Assembly: GCA_019749835.1 (NCBI GenBank)
Contig: JAIEPJ010000087.1
Coordinates: forward strand, 1 to 64,000
Length of the DNA stretch: 64,000 nt
Source of the DNA: Phreatobacter sp.
GTDB taxonomy: Bacteria > Pseudomonadota > Alphaproteobacteria > Rhizobiales > Phreatobacteraceae
Direction of reading: 5' to 3'
Part shown: positions 8,298 through 17,686 of the stretch, one piece after another
How the letters are laid out: the number at the start of each line of letters is the position of its first letter
Position numbering within the stretch: the first letter of the stretch is position 1
Program-made: the position numbers and the translations under genes
Notes under the pieces: generated by a model
Database searches by the model: none
Seen by the model: only the letters and a program-made list of their open reading frames with translations
Told to the model about the DNA's origin: nothing

Positions 8298-11200
8298 TCA
8301 GCTGCAGCCCGTCGTCGAGCCGCATGTGTCGCACTTCAGGCAGGTGCCGTTGCGCACCAGCGTGAAATTCGAGCATTCGGGGCAGGCATCGCCCACATAG
8401 CCGCGCAGCTTGGCTTCCGCCCGCCGGTCGGCGGTCGAGCGCTCGGCCTTGGCCTCGGGTGCTGCCTCCGCCGTATCGAACAGCGCGGTGAGGGCAGGGG
8501 AGACGGCGGCCACCACCTCCTCCTTCAGTGCCGTGGCGCCGATCGTGGCCGGGCCGCGGCCCATGGTCACCACCGTACCCGAGCGCCCGTCGCTCGACAG
8601 CGAACCCGGGGTCGGCTGGCCGCTCTGGCCGGCGACCACGGTGAACTTGTCGGTCTTGCCGCGCACCAGGCCCTTCGACAGCACCGCCTTGGCAACCCCT
8701 TCCGATGCGCCCGTGCCGAGCGCATCGTAGCGGCTCTCGCCGGGATCTACATGGCCGAGATCGGCACGGCCAAGATAGCTCACGGCGAGCTCCCGGAACA
8801 CATAGTCGAGGATCGAGGTCGCATATTTGATCGTGTCGTTGCCCTGGACGGGGCCCGCCGGCTCGAAGCGCGTGAAGGTGAAGGCCTCCACATATTCGTC
8901 CAGCGGCACGCCGTATTGCAGGCCAAGCGAGATGGCGATGGCAAAGTTGTTGAGGAGCGAGCGCAGCGCCGCGCCCTCCTTGTGCATATCGATGAAGATC
9001 TCGCCGATACGGCCGTCGTCATATTCGCCGGTGCGCAGATAGACCTTGTGGCCACCGACAACCGCCTTCTGGGTATAGCCCTTGCGGCGGTCGGGCAGCT
9101 TCTCGCGCTCGCGGATCACCTGCACGCGCTCGACCACCTTCTCGACGATGCGCTCGGCGAGCGCCGCGGCGCGGGCCGCCTGCGGCTTCTCCATGAACTC
9201 CTCGACGCCGTCCTCGTCCTCGTCGTCCTCGATGAGCTGCGAGTTCAGCGGCTGGGAGAGCTTCGAGCCGTCGCGATAGAGGGCGTTCGCCTTCAGCGCC
9301 AGCTTCCACGAGAGCATATAGGCGCTCTTGCAGTCGTCGACGGTGGCCTCGTTCGGCATGTTGATGGTCTTGGAGATGGCGCCCGAGATGAAGGGCTGGG
9401 CCGCCGCCATCATGCGGATGTGGCTGTCCACCGAGAGGTAGCGCTTGCCCTTGCGGCCGCAGGGATTGGCGCAGTCGAAGACCGCATAGTGCTCGGTCTT
9501 CAGATAGGGCGCGCCTTCCAGGGTCATGGCACCGCAGACATGCTCGTTGGCCGCCTCGATATCCTTCTTCGAGAAACCGATGCGGGCGAGCAGCTCGAAG
9601 CCGGGGGCGTTGACCTCCTCGGCGGGGATGCCGAGGGCCTTGACCACGAAGTCCTCGCCGAGCGTCCACTTGTTGAAGACGAACTTGATGTCGAAGGCCG
9701 TCTTGAGCTGCGCCTCGACCTTGGCCAGAGCCTCGTCGGTGAAGCCCTTGGCACGCAGCGTCGTCGCATTGATCGCCGGGGCCTGGGCGAGCGTGCCGTG
9801 GCCGACCGCATAGGCCTCCATCTCGGCGATCTCGCTCTCGCGATAGCCAAGGGTGCGCAGCGCTTCCGGCACCGCCTGGTTGATGATCTTGAAATAGCCG
9901 CCGCCGGCCAGCTTCTTGAACTTCACCAGGGCGAAGTCCGGCTCGATGCCGGTCGTGTCGCAGTCCATGACGAGGCCGATCGTGCCGGTGGGCGCGATGA
10001 CCGAGACCTGGGCGTTGCGGTAGCCGTGGGTCTCGCCGAGGGCAAGCGCCTCGTCCCAGGCGCGGGTGGCATGGGCGACGAGGCCCGGCACCGGACAATT
10101 GGCGTGGTCGAGCGCGACCGGGTTCACCGACAGCGCCTCGTAGCCGGTCGTCTGGCCGTGGGCGGCGCGGCGATGGTTGCGGATGACCCGGAGCATGGCC
10201 TCGCGGTTCGGCTGATAGCCCGGGAAGGGTCCGAGCTCGCCGGCCATCTCTGCCGATGTCTTGTAGGAGATGCCGGTCATCACCGCCGTGAGCACGCCGG
10301 CCAGCGAGCGGCCCTCGTCGGAATCATAGGGGATGCCCATGGTCATCAGCAGGCCGCCGATATTGGCATAGCCGAGGCCCAGGGTGCGGTATTCGAAGGA
10401 GCGCTCGGCGATCTGGCGCGAGGGGAACTGTGCCATCAGCACGGAGATCTCGAGCACCACGGTCCACAGCCGGCACAGATGCTCATAGCCGGCGATGTCG
10501 AACTGCTTGGCCTTGGGGTCGTAGAACTGCAGCAGGTTGGCGGAAGCCAGATTGCAGGCCGTGTCGTCGAGGAACATATATTCCGAGCACGGGTTGGAGG
10601 CACGGATCGGGCCGGCCGCCGGGCAGGTGTGCCAGTCGTTCATCGTCGTGTTGAAATGCAGGCCCGGATCGGCGGAGGCCCAGGCGGCGTGGCCGATCTT
10701 CTCCCACAGGTCGCGCGCCTTCAGCGTCTTCATCACCTTGCCGGAGATGCGCGCCGTCAGGTTCCAGTCGCCGTCCTTCTCCACCGCCTGCAGGAAGTCG
10801 TCCTTCAGCGAGACGGAATTGTTGGAGTTCTGGCCGGCCACCGTCAGATAGGCGTCGGAATCCCAGTCCGTGTCATAGGTCGGGAAGTCGATGTCCTTGT
10901 AGCCCTGCTTGGCGAACTGGATGACCCGCTTGATGTAGTTGTCGGGCACCATGGCCTTGCGCGCCGCCTTCACCTCGCGCTTCAGCGCCGGGTTCTGGTT
11001 CGGGTCGAAACAGGCATCGCCATCACCCTCGCAATTGATGCAGGCCTTCATGATGGCCTTGAGGTGCTTGGCGACGATCTTCGAGCCGGTCACCAGCGAG
11101 GCGACCTTCTGCTCCTCCAGCACCTTCCAGTCGATATAGGCCTCGATGTCCGGGTGGTCGGCATCGACCACCACCATCTTGGCGGCGCGCCGCGTCGTGC

Positions 11201-12014
11201 CGCCCGACTTGATGGCGCCGGCGGCGCGGTCGCCGATCTTCAGGAAGCTCATCAGACCGGACGAGCGGCCGCCGCCGGCGAGTTTCTCGCCCTCGCCGCG
11301 CAGATAGGAGAAGTTGGAGCCGGTGCCCGAGCCATATTTGAACAGGCGCGCCTCGCGCACCCACAGGTCCATGATGCCGCCCTCGTTGACGAGGTCGTCG
11401 GCAACCGACTGGATGAAGCAGGCGTGGGGCTGCGGGTGCTCGTAGGCCGACTTCGACTTGGTCAGCTTGCCGGTCTCGAAATCGACGTAGTAATGGCCCT
11501 GGCCGGGTCCGTCGATGCCATAGGCCCAGTGCAGGCCGGTGTTGAACCATTGCGGCGAGTTCGGCGCCACCATCTGGCGGGCCAGCATGAAGCGCAGCTC
11601 GTCATAGAAGGCCTGGGCATCGGCCTCCTGGTCGAAATAGCCGCCCTTCCAGCCCCAATAGGTCCAGGTGCCGGCGAGGCGGTCGAAAACCTGCTGCGAG
11701 GTCGTCTCGCCGACCCAGCGCTCGCCCTCGGGCAGTTCCTTCATCGCCTTGTCGTCGGGCGACGAGCGCCACAGCCACGACGGCACGGAATTCTCCTCGA
11801 CGCGCTTCAGTCGCGCGGGAACGCCGGCCTTGCGGAAATATTTCTGCGCCAGGATATCGGCGGCCACCTGGCTCCACGCCTCCGGCACCTCGATGCCCTC
11901 CAGACGGAAGACGATCGAGCCATCGGGATTGCGGATCTCCGACGTCGCCTTGCGGAACGCGATCTCCTGATAGGGAGACTGTCCGGCCTTGGTGTAACGC
12001 CTGTCGATGCGCAT
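8298..12014 (-). CDS. nrdJ: Vitamin B12-dependent (class II) ribonucleotide reductase
   Basis: A 1238-residue enzyme that reduces ribonucleotides to deoxyribonucleotides with adenosylcobalamin as radical source, so it works with or without oxygen. Signatures include the active-site cysteine motif NPCSEY (about 475), the core segment [16 protein letters not shown], and a C-terminal zinc-ribbon-like tail with CPEC and CLKCDTCG that carries redox cysteines. Length and tail match the long alphaproteobacterial NrdJ type. The start [11 protein letters not shown] follows GACGAGGATCGAC with a GAGGA ribosome site. Two NrdR-like boxes lie about 370 bp upstream. A 1344-codon open frame on the opposite strand is only a shadow of its codon bias. 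Confidence 0.97.
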   Translation of the reverse strand: MRIDRRYTKAGQSPYQEIAFRKATSEIRNPDGSIVFRLEGIEVPEAWSQVAADILAQKYFRKAGVPARLKRVEENSVPSWLWRSSPDDKAMKELPEGERWVGETTSQQVFDRLAGTWTYWGWKGGYFDQEADAQAFYDELRFMLARQMVAPNSPQWFNTGLHWAYGIDGPGQGHYYVDFETGKLTKSKSAYEHPQPHACFIQSVADDLVNEGGIMDLWVREARLFKYGSGTGSNFSYLRGEGEKLAGGGRSSGLMSFLKIGDRAAGAIKSGGTTRRAAKMVVVDADHPDIEAYIDWKVLEEQKVASLVTGSKIVAKHLKAIMKACINCEGDGDACFDPNQNPALKREVKAARKAMVPDNYIKRVIQFAKQGYKDIDFPTYDTDWDSDAYLTVAGQNSNNSVSLKDDFLQAVEKDGDWNLTARISGKVMKTLKARDLWEKIGHAAWASADPGLHFNTTMNDWHTCPAAGPIRASNPCSEYMFLDDTACNLASANLLQFYDPKAKQFDIAGYEHLCRLWTVVLEISVLMAQFPSRQIAERSFEYRTLGLGYANIGGLLMTMGIPYDSDEGRSLAGVLTAVMTGISYKTSAEMAGELGPFPGYQPNREAMLRVIRNHRRAAHGQTTGYEALSVNPVALDHANCPVPGLVAHATRAWDEALALGETHGYRNAQVSVIAPTGTIGLVMDCDTTGIEPDFALVKFKKLAGGGYFKIINQAVPEALRTLGYRESEIAEMEAYAVGHGTLAQAPAINATTLRAKGFTDEALAKVEAQLKTAFDIKFVFNKWTLGEDFVVKALGIPAEEVNAPGFELLARIGFSKKDIEAANEHVCGAMTLEGAPYLKTEHYAVFDCANPCGRKGKRYLSVDSHIRMMAAAQPFISGAISKTINMPNEATVDDCKSAYMLSWKLALKANALYRDGSKLSQPLNSQLIEDDEDEDGVEEFMEKPQAARAAALAERIVEKVVERVQVIREREKLPDRRKGYTQKAVVGGHKVYLRTGEYDDGRIGEIFIDMHKEGAALRSLLNNFAIAISLGLQYGVPLDEYVEAFTFTRFEPAGPVQGNDTIKYATSILDYVFRELAVSYLGRADLGHVDPGESRYDALGTGASEGVAKAVLSKGLVRGKTDKFTVVAGQSGQPTPGSLSSDGRSGTVVTMGRGPATIGATALKEEVVAAVSPALTALFDTAEAAPEAKAERSTADRRAEAKLRGYVGDACPECSNFTLVRNGTCLKCDTCGSTTGCS

Positions 12015-12796
12015 CTGTCGATCCTCGTCTCAGGCCGGGAGTGTGCTCCCACGCCGTCATTGGGTCCAGCGAGCCGGACCTGCCCCGCCCGGTTATCCGG
12101 GCCCCGTTTGTCGCCGCGGCCGGCTTGTTCCCGCTCTCCACAGGAGAGGGTCGCCGGCTCGTTGATATCCTCTCCGCGCCCTGTCGCACGGCCCCTGGCG
12201 TCGCTCCGCCCGCCGCGGGGGTGATCCGCCGGAGCGGACACCATCCATCGGGTGCGGAGACACTTTTCCAGCTCCGACGCACCGCGGCGTCAGCAGCCTT
12301 CAAAACCGTCTGGGGAAGGCCCGGCAGGGACTTGAAACGATCCGCCGAACTCGAGGCAACCTATGCTTCAGGCACTGACGACGTCAAGATATAGTGGGCA
12401 GGAGTAAACGAGCCCCTAAATATGGTGTGGATGCGCTCGATTTTCCAGGGGAATGCCGCTTGGCTGTTCCAAGTCTCGGAAATCGCGAGGAGATTCGGCA
12501 AGCGGATTCTGAGCCGGCGAGGCGGCGCTCGGCGATTCCCGTTCCCGCAAGGGATAAGTTCGCCGGTCATCCCCAGGGTGCCATGTCCGGATGTGGCAAA
12601 TTCGTGACACGGCGGGGGGCGCCGTTTCGGCTTCGTTCACGCCGGGGTGCCGCCGCGGCGCGCGCCGGATGCCGGTTGCGGTCCCTAGGTACCTCGAATC
12701 GCAGCCGAATCGGCCATGTCACCGAATCGTCGCGACCAACCGGAAACGGCCGGGTTTCCCCGGCCGCGTCCTCGTGCGATCGCTTGGAGTAACGCG
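12015..12796. other. nrdJ leader/promoter region and rne 3' region
   Basis: About 780 bp without a supported gene. The half nearest nrdJ is probably its 5' leader; it contains short hairpins such as GGGAG-CACA-CTCCC close to the start. I looked for a cobalamin riboswitch (B12 box and conserved GCCACTG-type core) and did not find one. The tandem NrdR-like boxes are listed separately. The part next to rne shows no clear terminator. Open frames across the region look like shadows. Confidence 0.5.
12382..12428 (-). promoter_or_regulatory. Tandem NrdR-like boxes upstream of nrdJ
   Basis: On the nrdJ coding strand the first box is ACACCATATTTAGGGG (12428-12413) and the second CCACTATATCTTGACG (12397-12382). 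Against the NrdR consensus ACACTATATATAGTGT they match at about 12 and 10 of 16 positions. They are 15 bp apart (31 bp centre to centre), the helical phasing known for paired NrdR sites. NrdR is the ATP/dATP-sensing repressor of ribonucleotide reductase genes. The second box contains a TATAT that could be part of the -10 element. Confidence 0.6.
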
Positions 12797-15667
12797 CTAT
12801 TCGGCGCCCTTGCGGTTCCACCAACCGGCCCGCCGGGCGGTTACCGCCGCGGGCTGGACGGTATCCACCGGTTCAGGATCGGGCGTCCGCCGCCGCTTGA
12901 CCGGTTCGGCAGGCGGCGCTTCGGGCGCCGCTGTCGGGACGGGGGTCGGTGCGGCGACCGCGACCGGCTCTGCCGCCACGATCGGCTCGGCGGGGGGAGT
13001 CCGCCGGCGGCGTGCCGGCGGCTCTGCCGGAACCGGGGCAGCCTCCGCAGCCGTCGGCTCGACACCGTCCTCGGTGATGGCGACGGCCCGGGGCGTCCGG
13101 CCTCGGCGGCCGGCATGGCGCGGTCCGCGCCCACCGGTCTCCGCCTCGGTGGAAGCTTCGGCTTCGGCCTCGGCCGGCACGGGGAAGGGGTCCTCGCCCG
13201 AGGGCTGTTCGACGGAAGCCATGACGGCATCGGCCGCACCGTTCACGACGCCATCAGCCTCGTCCTCACGGCGCGAGCGGCGTCCGCCGCGGCGACCGCG
13301 GCGCCGGCGACGGCGCTCGGCTTCGCTCGCATCGTCTCCGCCAGCTTCGCCAGCCTCACCGTCGGCCGCCGTGACGGCCTCGTCCTCGTCGTCACCCTCG
13401 TCGTCGCGGGAGGGCGAGCCGTCGTCGTCGGCGAACTGGCCGCCACGTTCGGTGCCCTCGGCGCCGTCCTCGCGCTCGCCGTTGCGGCCGCGCCGGCGAC
13501 GGCGGCGACGCTTGCGACGGCGCTCGCTGCTCTCCTCGCTCTCGGCCTCGCCCGGATCACGGGGCTTCGCACGCGCGCGACCCTCGCCGCTCTCCGCCTC
13601 GGCCTCGGTGGTCTCTTCGTCCTCCTCGAACTCCTCCTCGACGAGGTCTTCGGGTTCGGCGGGCAGGGGCAGGACGGCCGGCGGCTTGTAGGCGGTCTCC
13701 GCCGTGTGCACCTGGGCGCCCTTGTCGATGGCGAACATCTGCTGGCCGGCCATGGTCTCGTCGGCGCTGATGTCGACACTGACCCGGAATCGCGTCTCCA
13801 GTTCATGGAGATGGGCGCGCTTGTTGTTGAGGACATAGAGCGCCACGGCCGTGCGCGTGCGCACGATGACGTCATGCGTCGCCGCCCGCAGCAACTGCTC
13901 CTCGACCGAGCGCAGCAGATGCAGCGCCACAGAGGAGACCGAGCGGACATGGCCGAGGCCGCCGCAGGTCGGGCAGGTCTCGGTCGAGCTCTCCAGCACG
14001 CCGGTGCGGATGCGCTGGCGGCTCATCTCCAAAAGGCCGAAATGCGAGATGCGGCCGACCTGGATGCGCGCCCTGTCGTTCTTCAGCGCGTCCTTCATCC
14101 GCTTTTCAACGGCGCGGTTGTTGCGGCCCTCGTCCATGTCGATGAAGTCGACGACGATAAGGCCGGCGAGATCGCGCAGGCGCAACTGGCGGGCGACCTC
14201 GTCGGCCGCTTCGAGATTGGTGCGGAGCGCCGTGTCCTCGATATTGTGCTCGCGGGTCGAACGCCCGGAGTTCACGTCGATGGCGACCAGCGCTTCCGTC
14301 GGATTGATGACGATATAGCCGCCCGACTTGAGCTGGACGGTGTTGGAGAACATCGCATCGAGCTGCGCCTCGACGCCCGAGCGGGCGAAGAGCGGCTGCG
14401 GCTCGCGATAGGGCTTCACATTCTTCGCATGGCTCGGCATGAGCATGCGCATGAAGTCCTTGGCCTCCTTGTAGCCCTCGTCGCCGGCGACCAGAACCTC
14501 GTCGATGTCCTTGTTGTAGAGGTCGCGGATGGAGCGCTTGATCAGCGATCCCTCTTCATAGGTCAGCGTCGGGGCGTGGGACTTCAGCGTCGTCTCACGC
14601 ACCGTCTCCCACATGCGCAGGAGATATTCGAAGTCGCGCTTGACCTCGGTCTTGGTGCGGTTGGCACCGGCCGTGCGGAGGATCACGCCCATGCCGTCCG
14701 GAACCTCGAGGTCCCCGGCGATGGCCTTCAGCCGCTTGCGGTCCACCGCATTGGTGATCTTGCGGGAGATGCCGCCGCCGCGGGCGGTGTTGGGCATCAG
14801 CACCGAGTAGCGGCCGGCGAGCGACAGATAGGTGGTCAGCGCCGCGCCCTTGTTGCCGCGCTCTTCCTTGACGACCTGCACCAGCATCACCTGCCGGCGC
14901 TTGATCACTTCCTGGATCTTGTACTGCTTGCGCGGCCGGAACGTGCGGTCCGGCATGTCCTCGTAGGCGTCGCCCGCACCAACGGATTCGACCTGGTCCT
15001 CCTCGCGGGGACCCTCGCCGTTCTCCTCGTCGCCGTTCTCCTCGTCGTCGCCGTCCTCGTCGTCGCCGGAGGCGCGGGTTTCGCTCTCCTCGGAGGAAGC
15101 GCTGGCCGCGGTGGGGGCGGCGTCCGCCGTCATCCCCTGATCCTCGGCCGTCCGGTTCTCGGTAGCGTCGAGCGGCGCCTGGGCCTCGTCGTCCAGGCGG
15201 TCGCCGTCGTGGTCGCCATCGAGTGCGGCTTCGCCCGTTACCGCTTCCGAGGTCTTGGCATCGGCCGCCTCGTTGCGCGGGCGCCGTTCGTTGCGGCGGC
15301 GGCGGCGGCCGTTGCCGCCCTTGGCCGGACGCTCGGAACGCCGGCTGCGGCCATTGTCCTCGTCATCTTCCTCGCGGTGCTGGCGCGCCTCGTCGGCGAG
15401 CAGCGCCTCGCGGTCTGCGACCGGAATCTGGTAATAGTCGGGATGGATTTCGGAGAAGGCGAGGAAGCCGTGGCGGTTGCCGCCATATTCGATGAAGGCG
15501 GCCTGCAGGGACGGTTCGACCCGTGTCACCTTGGCGAGGTAGATATTGCCACGCAGCTGTTTGCGGGACTGGCTCTCGAAATCGAATTCCTCGACGCGAT
15601 TACCACGGACCACCACGACCCGGGTTTCTTCCGGGTGGGCGGCATCGATGAGCATCTTGTTGGCCAT
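12797..15667 (-). CDS. rne: Ribonuclease E (Rne/Rng family)
   Basis: A 956-residue endoribonuclease that starts mRNA decay and processes rRNA at the degradosome. It starts MANKMLIDAAHPEETR. An S1 RNA-binding domain follows (LAKVTRVEPSLQAAFIEYGG) that is split by a ~120-residue acidic/arginine-rich low-complexity insert, as in many alphaproteobacteria. Catalytic metal-binding motifs are AIDVNSGRST (about 464) and LIVVDFIDMD (about 505); the zinc-link CPTCGGLGH (about 566) joins dimers. From about residue 650 on the chain is disordered, with acidic blocks, RRRKRRRRRRRG-type clusters and Pro/Ala-rich stretches, which would be the scaffold and RNA-binding part. The antisense 1027-codon frame is a shadow. 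Confidence 0.96.
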   Translation of the reverse strand: MANKMLIDAAHPEETRVVVVRGNRVEEFDFESQSRKQLRGNIYLAKVTRVEPSLQAAFIEYGGNRHGFLAFSEIHPDYYQIPVADREALLADEARQHREEDDEDNGRSRRSERPAKGGNGRRRRRNERRPRNEAADAKTSEAVTGEAALDGDHDGDRLDDEAQAPLDATENRTAEDQGMTADAAPTAASASSEESETRASGDDEDGDDEENGDEENGEGPREEDQVESVGAGDAYEDMPDRTFRPRKQYKIQEVIKRRQVMLVQVVKEERGNKGAALTTYLSLAGRYSVLMPNTARGGGISRKITNAVDRKRLKAIAGDLEVPDGMGVILRTAGANRTKTEVKRDFEYLLRMWETVRETTLKSHAPTLTYEEGSLIKRSIRDLYNKDIDEVLVAGDEGYKEAKDFMRMLMPSHAKNVKPYREPQPLFARSGVEAQLDAMFSNTVQLKSGGYIVINPTEALVAIDVNSGRSTREHNIEDTALRTNLEAADEVARQLRLRDLAGLIVVDFIDMDEGRNNRAVEKRMKDALKNDRARIQVGRISHFGLLEMSRQRIRTGVLESSTETCPTCGGLGHVRSVSSVALHLLRSVEEQLLRAATHDVIVRTRTAVALYVLNNKRAHLHELETRFRVSVDISADETMAGQQMFAIDKGAQVHTAETAYKPPAVLPLPAEPEDLVEEEFEEDEETTEAEAESGEGRARAKPRDPGEAESEESSERRRKRRRRRRRGRNGEREDGAEGTERGGQFADDDGSPSRDDEGDDEDEAVTAADGEAGEAGGDDASEAERRRRRRGRRGGRRSRREDEADGVVNGAADAVMASVEQPSGEDPFPVPAEAEAEASTEAETGGRGPRHAGRRGRTPRAVAITEDGVEPTAAEAAPVPAEPPARRRRTPPAEPIVAAEPVAVAAPTPVPTAAPEAPPAEPVKRRRTPDPEPVDTVQPAAVTARRAGWWNRKGAE

Positions 15668-16109
15668 CGGACGGACTCTTGTGTGTTGGGACGGCCGCTG
15701 GCGCCGGCCCGACAGGGCCCCGCTCGGCGAGAAATGCCGGGGCGGCGCCGACAGGGCGCCGGCGCACGGCCGTCAATGCTGCGGAAAGGAAGGGGGTAGG
15801 GCCGGACGGAAGGCTGACGGCGGATCGGCGAGCGAAAGCGGTGGAACCGCTCGTTCGTCCTGACCCAAAAACCGTCGATGCCGGCATGCCGCACACCCGT
15901 GAACGTGACGCACCGCGAGATGCGGCGAAGGGGCACGGTCGTCTGGATCTCGGCAAGAGACCAGAACGGAGCGATAGTCGGACAGGGAAGCCGCGGAGCC
16001 GGATCCCTAGTCACCGGCGGCGAACGCGACTCGCCGCCCTTGGGCTCGCGAACCATGCTGCACGGGTTGTAGCGGCGCAGAGGGCGGATTGGCAAGCCGG
16101 ATAAGGGAG
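15668..16109. other. Probable long rne leader/promoter region
   Basis: About 440 bp between rne and the end of the L,D-transpeptidase gene, both on the minus strand. RNase E genes usually have a long structured 5' leader used for feedback control, and this stretch is GC-rich with several short inverted repeats. I could not pick out a convincing promoter or a named structure. Confidence 0.4.
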
Positions 16110-16129
16110 GAGGGGCCATGCGGCCCCTC
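16110..16129 (-). terminator. Hairpin ending the L,D-transpeptidase transcript
   Basis: Perfect 8-bp stem GAGGGGCC / GGCCCCTC with a 4-nt loop, about 20 bp after the stop at 16151. On the minus strand it is followed by CTCCCTTAT, pyrimidine-rich but with no true U-run. It may act as a terminator or as a 3' stabiliser. Confidence 0.6.
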
Positions 16130-16150
16130 TCGACCCCGGCGCGCGCCGCG

Positions 16151-16822
16151 TCAGCCGGCGAGCACAACCACCGGGGTGCCGATCCGCACGCGGTCATGCA
16201 GGTCGATGATGTCGTGGTTGAACAGTCGGATGCAGCCCGAAGACACCGCCGTGCCGATGGAGGAGGGCACATTGGTCCCGTGCAGGCGGTACATCGTGTC
16301 CCGCCCGCCGCGATGCAGGTAGAGCGCGCGGGCGCCGAGCGGATTATTGATGCCGCCGGGCATGCCGCCGGCATAGCGGGCGTTGCGAGGGTCGTAACGG
16401 ATCATGTTGGCGGTCGGGGTCCAGTTCGGCCAGGAACCCTTGCGCCCGATCACCGCCCGGCCGTGCCACAGCGCGCCCTGGCGGCCGACGCCGACGCCGT
16501 AGCGGATCGCGGTGCCGCGGCCGGTAATGAAATAGAGATGGCGTTCCGAAGGCCGCACGACCACCGTGCCGACGGCCTCGCCGCCGCTATAGGCCACCGT
16601 CTGGCGCAGCCAGCGCGGGTTGACGCCCGACGTGTCCATGGCCGGGAGCGTCACGCGACCCTCGGTGATGGTCCCGTAGGAACCGGTGCCGGTACCGGCG
16701 GTGGTGCAGGCCGTGGTCAGGATCGCGGGAGCCGCCAGCACGAAGAAGCGGCGCGACAGCTGCAGCGTCTCGCCTTCGGTCGCGGAAGAGGGGGACGCGG
16801 CACTCTGGGGGACGTTCTGCAT
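16151..16822 (-). CDS. L,D-transpeptidase (YkuD fold), Tat-type lipoprotein
   Basis: A 223-residue envelope enzyme that forms 3-3 cross-links in peptidoglycan or attaches proteins to it. The start at 16822 (MQNVPQSAASP) is chosen because it puts a signal sequence near the N-terminus: SRRFFVLAAPAILTTAC has a twin-arginine motif, hydrophobic core and a lipobox-like Cys. The catalytic region HGTNVPSSIG...SSGCIRLFN carries the nucleophile Cys and conserved Arg/Asn; the usual His before the Gly-Cys (SHGC) is Ser here, a variant I recall from alphaproteobacterial members. The frame is open further upstream, but that part has no protein-like character. The gene is minus-strand, upstream of rne. Confidence 0.9.
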   Translation of the reverse strand: MQNVPQSAASPSSATEGETLQLSRRFFVLAAPAILTTACTTAGTGTGSYGTITEGRVTLPAMDTSGVNPRWLRQTVAYSGGEAVGTVVVRPSERHLYFITGRGTAIRYGVGVGRQGALWHGRAVIGRKGSWPNWTPTANMIRYDPRNARYAGGMPGGINNPLGARALYLHRGGRDTMYRLHGTNVPSSIGTAVSSGCIRLFNHDIIDLHDRVRIGTPVVVLAG

Positions 16823-17069
16823 TTCGGCGTTGCCCTGCGGTGAATCGTGGTTAAACACGGGGGATAGAGGTGACCTGTTCGCGAAAAAGCCGCAATCACC
16901 AAGCCTCGGAAACACTGGATTTGACGCGCCGACAGGCCTTGTCTGTTGCCCAATTCCCACACCTGTGGCGGGTCGTGATGCCTCGGGCGGCCATGCCGTT
17001 ATGGGGAAGGTCACAGCGCTGCCGCAGTGCCGCGCCATCCAGGCGGGCAAACCATCGACGGGGGCCTTG

Positions 17070-17552
17070 ATGATCAGGCTGCATTTCGTGCCGCATGACG
17101 GGCTGGGGCCGCTCAAGCTCGGCGCGACGCGCCAGGCCCTGCGGGCGGCTGCCGCGGCGCTGGGCTTGGCCGCCGGGCCGACCCATGCCGAGTCCGACGC
17201 CTTCGCCGAAGAATCGGTTCAGGTCGACTATGACGCGGCCGGCCGCGTGCGCTTCATCGGCGTCGCCCCGCTGCCGGAGGTCCACCGCGTGACGCTGGCC
17301 GGCCTCGACTGTGCCGACACGCCCGCGGCCGATCTCTTCCGGGCGGTGGCTGCGGCGGAGGGGGGCGGCGATCCCGGTTTCGATCCCGAGGGGCACCTCT
17401 TCCCGCGGCAGATCGTGGCCCTTTGGGCAGCCGATGAGCAATATGACCTCATTGCGCCCGGCGGCAGGCGGCGGCCGATCTGGGGCCAGGTCGGTATCGG
17501 CACGCCGGCCTATCGCGATCTCGTGGAGAAGACACGCGCCCGCGACACCTGA
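17070..17552 (+). CDS. Uncharacterised 160-residue protein
   Basis: Starts MIRLHFVPHDGLGPLKLG at 17070. The frame is open upstream, but this ATG gives a compact acidic soluble protein. No signal peptide, membrane segment or known catalytic motif. The pattern (short hydrophobic strands, GLGPLKLGATRQALRAA, later FIGVAPLPEV) suggests a small alpha/beta fold. It is divergent from the L,D-transpeptidase gene and upstream of amiC. Function unknown. Confidence 0.7.
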   Translation: MIRLHFVPHDGLGPLKLGATRQALRAAAAALGLAAGPTHAESDAFAEESVQVDYDAAGRVRFIGVAPLPEVHRVTLAGLDCADTPAADLFRAVAAAEGGGDPGFDPEGHLFPRQIVALWAADEQYDLIAPGGRRRPIWGQVGIGTPAYRDLVEKTRARDT

Positions 17553-17581
17553 GCGCCCGTTGCCGCCGCGCAACGGCGCTC
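17551..17581 (+). terminator. Hairpin overlapping the stop of the 17070 gene
   Basis: Arms GAGCGCC/GGCGCTC continue inward as GTTGC/GCAAC with one bulged C, giving a 12-bp stem that begins inside the TGA stop. No U-tract follows. Likely transcript end or 3' stabiliser between this gene and amiC. Confidence 0.5.
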
Positions 17582-17601
17582 CGGCGAATCCGCGCCGATG
17601 C

Positions 17602-17616
17602 TTAACGGGGAGTTAA
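17602..17616. promoter_or_regulatory. Perfect CtrA-type box upstream of amiC
   Basis: TTAA-CGGGGAG-TTAA matches the full CtrA recognition sequence TTAA-N7-TTAA without mismatch, followed by C. It lies 71 bp before the amiC ATG. CtrA is the cell-cycle master regulator of alphaproteobacteria and controls division and envelope genes. Confidence 0.6.
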
Positions 17617-17686
17617 CCGGGGCGACCCTATCAGCTATCGAGGCTGGCGGTCCTGTCGCCGTCATCGCCGCGATTCTCGGGGGGTC

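Noticed and set aside
1..8300. tRNA gene as attachment site of the island
   Set aside because: No cloverleaf or T-loop-like sequence found in the flank next to nrdJ; the left flank is outside the window.
8190..12224. 1344-codon open frame on the plus strand
   Set aside because: It is the antisense of nrdJ; its composition (His/Leu/Arg/Gly/Ala-rich, no domains) is typical of antisense frames in GC-rich genes.
12015..12400. Cobalamin riboswitch before the B12-dependent reductase gene
   Set aside because: Looked for the B12 box and conserved core on the minus strand; none found.
12716..15799. 1027-codon open frame on the plus strand
   Set aside because: Antisense shadow of rne with low-complexity Ala/Gly/Arg sequence.
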